Shown here piece by piece: positions 60,264 through 64,000 of a stretch of DNA of 64,000 nucleotides. The notes below the pieces were generated by a model. It searched no databases. It was not told where the DNA came from and saw only the letters and a program-made list of their open reading frames with translations. The position numbers and the translations under genes were made by a program. Location of the stretch: assembly GCF_900143645.1 (NCBI RefSeq), contig NZ_FRFD01000003.1, positions 496,001 through 560,000 of the forward strand. The letters are read 5' to 3'. The DNA comes from Anaerocolumna xylanovorans DSM 12503 (GTDB lineage: Bacteria; Bacillota; Clostridia; Lachnospirales; Lachnospiraceae). Each line of letters opens with the position of its first letter. The first letter of the stretch is position 1.

Positions 60264-61085
60264 ATGAAAGAGAAAATTCTGGAGGTCAGCGGGCTAACCT
60301 TTGCTTATGATAAGAGCCGGAATGCCTTAGAGGATATTAATGTTACGATTTATCAGAATGAAAAAATAGCAGTACTTGGTGCCAATGGGGCAGGAAAGTC
60401 CACCTTCTTTCTCAATCTGAACGGAGTCAGGGAGCCAATGCAGGGTGAAATCCGTTACCGTGGTGAAGTTATAGGCAAGAAGGATAAGGTTAAGTTAAGA
60501 AGGCATGTAGGAATTATATTTCAGGATCCGGACAGCCAGATTATTGCGTCTACGGTTAAGGCAGAGGTAGCCTTTGGCCCCATGAACATGAAGCTTGACA
60601 GGGATGAAGTAGAGAAAAGGACCATGGCTGCCATCAAAGAAATGAATCTTGAGAGTTATACGATGAGGCCGCCCCATTATTTAAGCGGCGGAGAGAAGAA
60701 GAGGGTCAGTATTGCGGATATTCTGGCAATGGACTGTGAAGTGATGATTTTTGATGAGCCGACAGCCTCCTTAGATCCGGTAAATGCCCAGATGTTAGAG
60801 GATGTATTAAATAGAATGGAGGAGGAAGGCAGAACAATCCTTCTCTCTACCCATGACGTGGATTTTGCTTACCGCTTTGCAGAACGGGTACTGGTTTTTT
60901 TCGATGGGAAGCTGATAGGGGATGACACACCGCAGAAAATTTTTCAGAATGAAGAACTGTTAAAGCTGGCAAATCTGAAAAAGCCTGTTTTCTTAGAGCT
61001 ATACGAATTATTAAGGGAAAAGGGAAAAGTAAAGGAAACATCAGCCTATCCAAGGCAGTTGGCAGAGCTTGATTTGCTCTTATGA
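60264..61085 (+). CDS. cbiO: CbiO, ATPase (A) subunit of the cobalt ECF importer
   Basis: 273 residues. Complete ABC ATPase: Walker A GANGAGKST (about 38-46), Q-loop IIFQDPDSQI, signature LSGGEKKRV (about 141-149), Walker B MIFDEPTASLDP and H-loop STHDVDF. The Q-loop sequence QDPD is typical of ECF ATPases. AAAGGAGG lies five bases before the ATG, and the gene is one base after cbiQ. Confidence 0.95.
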   Translation: MKEKILEVSGLTFAYDKSRNALEDINVTIYQNEKIAVLGANGAGKSTFFLNLNGVREPMQGEIRYRGEVIGKKDKVKLRRHVGIIFQDPDSQIIASTVKAEVAFGPMNMKLDRDEVEKRTMAAIKEMNLESYTMRPPHYLSGGEKKRVSIADILAMDCEVMIFDEPTASLDPVNAQMLEDVLNRMEEEGRTILLSTHDVDFAYRFAERVLVFFDGKLIGDDTPQKIFQNEELLKLANLKKPVFLELYELLREKGKVKETSAYPRQLAELDLLL

Positions 61086-61113
61086 TTTGCTTTTAAAAGT
61101 AAAGGCAGCAAAT
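61085..61113 (+). other. Weak inverted repeat between cbiO and cbiM
   Basis: ATTTGCT (61085-61091) and AGCAAAT (61107-61113) form a 7-bp stem followed by TTTATAT. It may be a weak attenuator or mRNA end point in the 71-base gap between the ATPase and the substrate-capture genes. Confidence 0.3.
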
Positions 61114-61156
61114 TTTATATTTGTTCCAAATAAATTTATGAAAAGAGGTAGTAAAA

Positions 61157-61906
61157 ATGTCAAAGAAACAAAAAAAACTGATTGCAGTTCTTGCAGTCCT
61201 GTCGGTAATCTTTAGTATTACCCCAAATGCTTATGCAATGCACATAATGGAGGGTTATCTTCCGCCGAAGTACTGTATTGCATGGGGAATCCTGTGCATT
61301 CCGTTTTTAGTAGCGGGCTTTTTATCCATTAAGAAGAAATTACAGGATAACAGAAAGAATATTACCCTGCTTGCCATGGCCGGAGCCTTTATTTTCGTGA
61401 TTTCTTCCTTGAAAATCCCTTCTGTAACAGGAAGCTGTTCCCATATGACGGGAACAGGCCTTGGAGCTATCCTTTTCGGATTTAGTACGGTTAGTATCCT
61501 TGGTATTATCGTACTGCTCTTCCAGGCAATTCTTCTTGCCCACGGAGGACTTACGACTCTTGGGGCCAATACTTTTTCCATGGCAATTGCAGGTCCCCTT
61601 TTAAGCTACGGAATTTATAAGCTATGTAAAAAATTAAAGGTAAACCGTATGGTTTCTATCTTTTTAGCAGCATTCCTTGGTGATATCTTTACCTACAGTG
61701 TAACCAGCTTCCAGCTTGCCTTAAGCTATCCTTCAACCGAAGGCGGAGTAATGGCTTCTGTTGGAAAATTCCTTGGCGTATTTGCACCGACACAGCTTCC
61801 CCTTGCGGTACTGGAAGGAATTCTGACAGTTCTTATCATTATGGCACTGGAGAATTACGCACAGCCGGAATTAAAGGCAATCAATTTTATCAAAGAGGGA
61901 GAGTAG
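61157..61906 (+). CDS. cbiM: CbiM, substrate-capture subunit of the cobalt importer
   Basis: 249 residues. A cleavable signal peptide (residues 1-27, ending NAYA) exposes the mature N-terminus MHIMEGYLPPKYC, in which Met-His forms the cobalt site of CbiM/NikM proteins. About six membrane helices follow, with SVTGSCSHMTGTGLGAILFG and LLAHGGLTTLGANTFSMAIAGP typical of CbiM. GAGG lies 8-9 bases before the ATG. Confidence 0.95.
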   Translation: MSKKQKKLIAVLAVLSVIFSITPNAYAMHIMEGYLPPKYCIAWGILCIPFLVAGFLSIKKKLQDNRKNITLLAMAGAFIFVISSLKIPSVTGSCSHMTGTGLGAILFGFSTVSILGIIVLLFQAILLAHGGLTTLGANTFSMAIAGPLLSYGIYKLCKKLKVNRMVSIFLAAFLGDIFTYSVTSFQLALSYPSTEGGVMASVGKFLGVFAPTQLPLAVLEGILTVLIIMALENYAQPELKAINFIKEGE

Positions 61907-61911
61907 TTGAA

Positions 61912-62232
61912 ATGAAAAAGTCAAAAAAAACCGTTATTATATTAATTCTTATTGCAGTCCTGATTGCAATGATACCGCTTTTCGCATTAAAGGGAGCGGA
62001 ATTCGGAGGTTCTGACGATGCAGGCAGCGTGATGATCGACCAGATTACCGGAGGGTATCAGCCCTGGTTTACACCGGTCTTAGAAACACTCATACACGGT
62101 GAACTTCCGGGGGAAGTAGAGAGCCTTTTCTTCTGTCTTCAGACCGGTATCGGGGTGGGCATTATAGCTTTTATTATGGGACGCTTCGTAGAGCGTAAAA
62201 GGTGGACTGCCGGTAAGGCGGATAAAGCATGA
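61912..62232 (+). CDS. cbiN: CbiN, accessory membrane subunit of the cobalt importer
   Basis: 106 residues, two membrane helices (about 7-26 and 70-92) separated by an outward-facing loop (GAEFGGSDDAGSVMIDQITGGYQPWF). CbiN places a loop into CbiM to help load cobalt. GGGAGAG lies 7 bases before the ATG; five bases after cbiM; overlaps cbiK by four bases. Confidence 0.93.
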   Translation: MKKSKKTVIILILIAVLIAMIPLFALKGAEFGGSDDAGSVMIDQITGGYQPWFTPVLETLIHGELPGEVESLFFCLQTGIGVGIIAFIMGRFVERKRWTAGKADKA

Positions 62233-63008
62233 AAAAAGGCATTCTGATTGTAAGCTTTGGAACTACATATAGAGAAACCAGAGAAAAAAATATTGAAAGA
62301 ATGGTAACAGCAGTCCGGGAAGCTTTCCCGGACTGGCAGGTCTGCCAGGCATATTCCAGTAATACTGTAAGAAATATCTTAAAAAAGAGGGATAACCTGA
62401 TTATCCCCGAACCCAGGGAAGCACTGCTTCAGATGAAAGAGGATGGGATTACCCAGGCTGCCATACTTCCTACCCATATTATTGATGGTATTGAAAATAA
62501 CCGGATGAAGCAGACGATTAGAGAATGCCGTGACTTATTTACTAAGATTACGACAGCCAGCGTTCTTTTAGATAGGGAAGAAGACTACAAGGCCGTAGCA
62601 AAAGAGCTATGGGAAGAGGTCAAAACTACTGCAAAAGATACTCCCGTAATTTTTATGGGGCATGGCTCACTGCATGAAGCAGATAAAAGTTATGAAAAGC
62701 TGGAAAAAGAGCTAAGAAGCTATTCCCGAAAAGAAATTTATATTGCCACAGTGGAAGGCAGTATTACCATTGAGCCAGTAATAGAACGGCTGAAAGCTCT
62801 TAAGAGAAAAGAAAAAAACGTCCTTTTGATGCCCTTTATGCTGGTAGCAGGAGACCATGCAACCAATGATATGGCAGGAGAGAGTGATTCCTTTGCATCA
62901 AGGTTAAGGGCAGAGGGTTATGAAGCAAGATGTATATTAAAAGGGCTTGGTGAGTATAAGAGTATCCGTAATATTTACATTGAGCATTTGAAAGAAGTCT
63001 TAGAGTAA
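62229..63008 (+). CDS. cbiK: Sirohydrochlorin cobaltochelatase CbiK
   Basis: 259 residues, the length of the anaerobic CbiK class. Catalytic His in VIFMGHGSLHEADKSY (about 142-148) and the metal-site region LPTHIIDGIENNRMKQT, plus MPFMLVAGDHATNDMAGE. No signal peptide, so cytoplasmic. It inserts Co2+ into sirohydrochlorin (or precorrin-2), committing it to the anaerobic pathway. Its place right after the cobalt importer genes links uptake and insertion. Confidence 0.93.
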   Translation: MKKGILIVSFGTTYRETREKNIERMVTAVREAFPDWQVCQAYSSNTVRNILKKRDNLIIPEPREALLQMKEDGITQAAILPTHIIDGIENNRMKQTIRECRDLFTKITTASVLLDREEDYKAVAKELWEEVKTTAKDTPVIFMGHGSLHEADKSYEKLEKELRSYSRKEIYIATVEGSITIEPVIERLKALKRKEKNVLLMPFMLVAGDHATNDMAGESDSFASRLRAEGYEARCILKGLGEYKSIRNIYIEHLKEVLE

Positions 63009-63038
63009 GATATTAATTTTGGAAAGGCTGTAACATAA

Positions 63039-63749
63039 ATGAGAAGTATTTTATATGGAATAGGGGTGGGGCCGGGAGATCCGGAACTGCTGACATTAAA
63101 AGCATTACGGTGTATCAAAGAAAGCGATGTTATCATTCTGCCTTCACAGCCGAAGGAGGAATGCTATGCCTATAACATTGTCAAAAAAGTATATCCGCAG
63201 ATTGATGAAAAAGAAATTGTATGCCTGCCTTTTCCTATGATAAAAGAGAAAGAAAAGCTTAAAAAAGCCCATGATGAGATTTATGGCAGGATAGCGGAAT
63301 ACCTGGCAGAGCAAAAAGCGGTAGCTTTCCTGACTATTGGAGATCCTTGTGTGTATTCCACCTACAGCTACATTCATACCCGAGTGACAGAGGACGGAGG
63401 AAATGCAGTTATTATAAATGGAGTCCCATCCTTTTGCGCAGTTTCCGGGGCACTTGGTATTTCTTTGGGGGATAATAAGGATGAGATACATATCATCCCT
63501 GCCTCTTATGATATCATGGATACACTCAATCTAAAGGGGACCAGAATCTATATGAAGTCCGGGGAGAAGCTAAAAGATCTGAAAGAAGCCCTTCTTAAGC
63601 ATGGGCCTGAAAAATACGAGGTTTATGCGGTCTCAAACTGCGGTATGGAGAATGAGAAGATAAGGATAGGACTTAATAGCCTGGATGAAAAAAGCGGTTA
63701 TCTGACAGTGGTAATTGTGAAAGAAAAGAAAGCTTTGACTATCTCCTAA
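63039..63749 (+). CDS. cbiL: Cobalt-factor II C20-methyltransferase CbiL
   Basis: 236 residues. Tetrapyrrole methylase motifs: LYGIGVGPGDPELLTLKAL at the N-terminus, FLTIGDPCVYSTYSYIH (about 95-110) and INGVPSFCAVSGALGISLG. It adds the C20 methyl group to cobalt-sirohydrochlorin, the first methylation of the anaerobic route. It is the last pathway gene of the operon; GGAAAGG lies about 10 bases upstream. Confidence 0.94.
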   Translation: MRSILYGIGVGPGDPELLTLKALRCIKESDVIILPSQPKEECYAYNIVKKVYPQIDEKEIVCLPFPMIKEKEKLKKAHDEIYGRIAEYLAEQKAVAFLTIGDPCVYSTYSYIHTRVTEDGGNAVIINGVPSFCAVSGALGISLGDNKDEIHIIPASYDIMDTLNLKGTRIYMKSGEKLKDLKEALLKHGPEKYEVYAVSNCGMENEKIRIGLNSLDEKSGYLTVVIVKEKKALTIS

Positions 63750-63805
63750 AACAAATGTACAATAAATATCGTACAATTATGAACGGACAGAAAGAAGCGG
63801 ACAAA

Positions 63806-64000
63806 ATGCAGCAGTTAATAAATCTTCAGTTTACCATGTTTAGTATGATAGCTGCGGGAGTAATCCTGAAAAAAATTGGAATCATCGGAGAGGAAGGACA
63901 GAAGAACCTGACAGATTTGGTAATCTATCTGATACTGCCCTGTAATATCATAAAATCCTTTATGGTTGAATTTTCAACGAATATATTAGTTACCTTTGCA
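63806..64000 (+). CDS. AEC (auxin efflux carrier) family permease, 3' end cut by window
   Basis: Sixty-five codons are visible, open to the right edge. The sequence MQQLINLQFTMFSMIAAGVILKKIGII followed by TDLVIYLILPCNIIKSFMVEF is the characteristic start of AEC-family transporters: first helix, the LKK-G turn, then a helix with the conserved LPC/LP-N motif. An in-frame ATG at 63779 would add nine residues; neither start has a strong ribosome site. In the 56-base gap after cbiL, GTACAAT occurs twice (63758-63778 region), a possible operator. Substrates in this family include small organic acids. Confidence 0.8.
   Translation, partial: MQQLINLQFTMFSMIAAGVILKKIGIIGEEGQKNLTDLVIYLILPCNIIKSFMVEFSTNILVTFA

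Overview
The window is bacterial chromosome from an obligate anaerobe of the Firmicutes, most likely a Lachnospiraceae-type clostridium. This is inferred from strong AGGAGG-type ribosome sites, moderate-to-low GC, the electron-bifurcating Nfn transhydrogenase, two Rex redox sensors, an oxygen-independent (early cobalt insertion) cobalamin pathway and an LrgAB/PucR/FadR-type regulator set. No rRNA, tRNA, CRISPR array, transposase or integrase gene was recognised.

Layout. (1) 1-5.7 kb is a patchwork of single genes: the tail of a DUF4097 surface-type protein, an AraC regulator with a 79-residue companion, a 14-TM drug exporter (MFS/DHA2) with lactic-acid-bacterium-like codon use facing a MerR regulator across a MerR-type long-spacer promoter, and a rhomboid protease. 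(2) 5.8-22.5 kb is a probable conflict/defence island: a two-gene McrB-McrC type IV restriction pair whose ATPase carries an EVE (modified-base reader) domain, followed by a tightly packed MoxR ATPase - DUF5682 - VWA - SWIM zinc finger - small protein - DUF4132 operon that resembles the uncharacterised E. coli yehL/M/P/Q/I set, then two unknown proteins and a NERD-HRDC nuclease-like protein. (3) 22.5-30.6 kb is a redox block: Rex (divergent nucleotide pocket), LysR, an iron alcohol dehydrogenase with a clear Rex operator over its -10 box, NfnA-NfnB, and a second, canonical Rex. (4) 29.0-34.4 kb: a PucR regulator divergent from an unusual fusion of an old-yellow-enzyme/FAD reductase to an acetoacetate-decarboxylase-like domain, plus a short-chain dehydrogenase. 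(5) 34.6-39.6 kb: lrgA-lrgB-cytidylate-kinase-like-gntR operon with a PdhR/FadR-type operator, then a methyltransferase, an inositol-monophosphatase-family enzyme and a four-TM unknown. (6) 39.6-43.4 kb on the minus strand: hypB - large Fe-S flavoprotein - hypA, divergent from a FadR-type regulator with its own operator. (7) 44.4-63.7 kb: an adenosylcobalamin riboswitch followed by about 19 kb of co-directional genes that encode almost the whole anaerobic adenosylcobalamin pathway from sirohydrochlorin to cobalamin plus the CbiQOMN cobalt importer, with CobD-CbiC and CbiJ-CbiE-CbiT fusions and an extra short CobU-like protein. The window ends in the start of an AEC-family permease.

How the parts work together. 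The cobalamin operon is self-contained: CbiMNQO brings in cobalt, CbiK inserts it, CbiL/H/F/G/D/J/E/T/C build cobyrinate, CbiA and CobQ amidate, CbiB with CobD adds the aminopropanol arm, and CobU/S/T/C finish the nucleotide loop, all under the B12-sensing leader. Precorrin-2 dehydrogenase and the corrinoid adenosyltransferase were not seen here. The Rex/Adh/Nfn block is a coherent NAD(P)H-balancing module. The MoxR-DUF5682-VWA-SWIM-DUF4132 operon next to McrBC is the best candidate for a poorly described system. All assignments come from reading the sequence; no database search was run.
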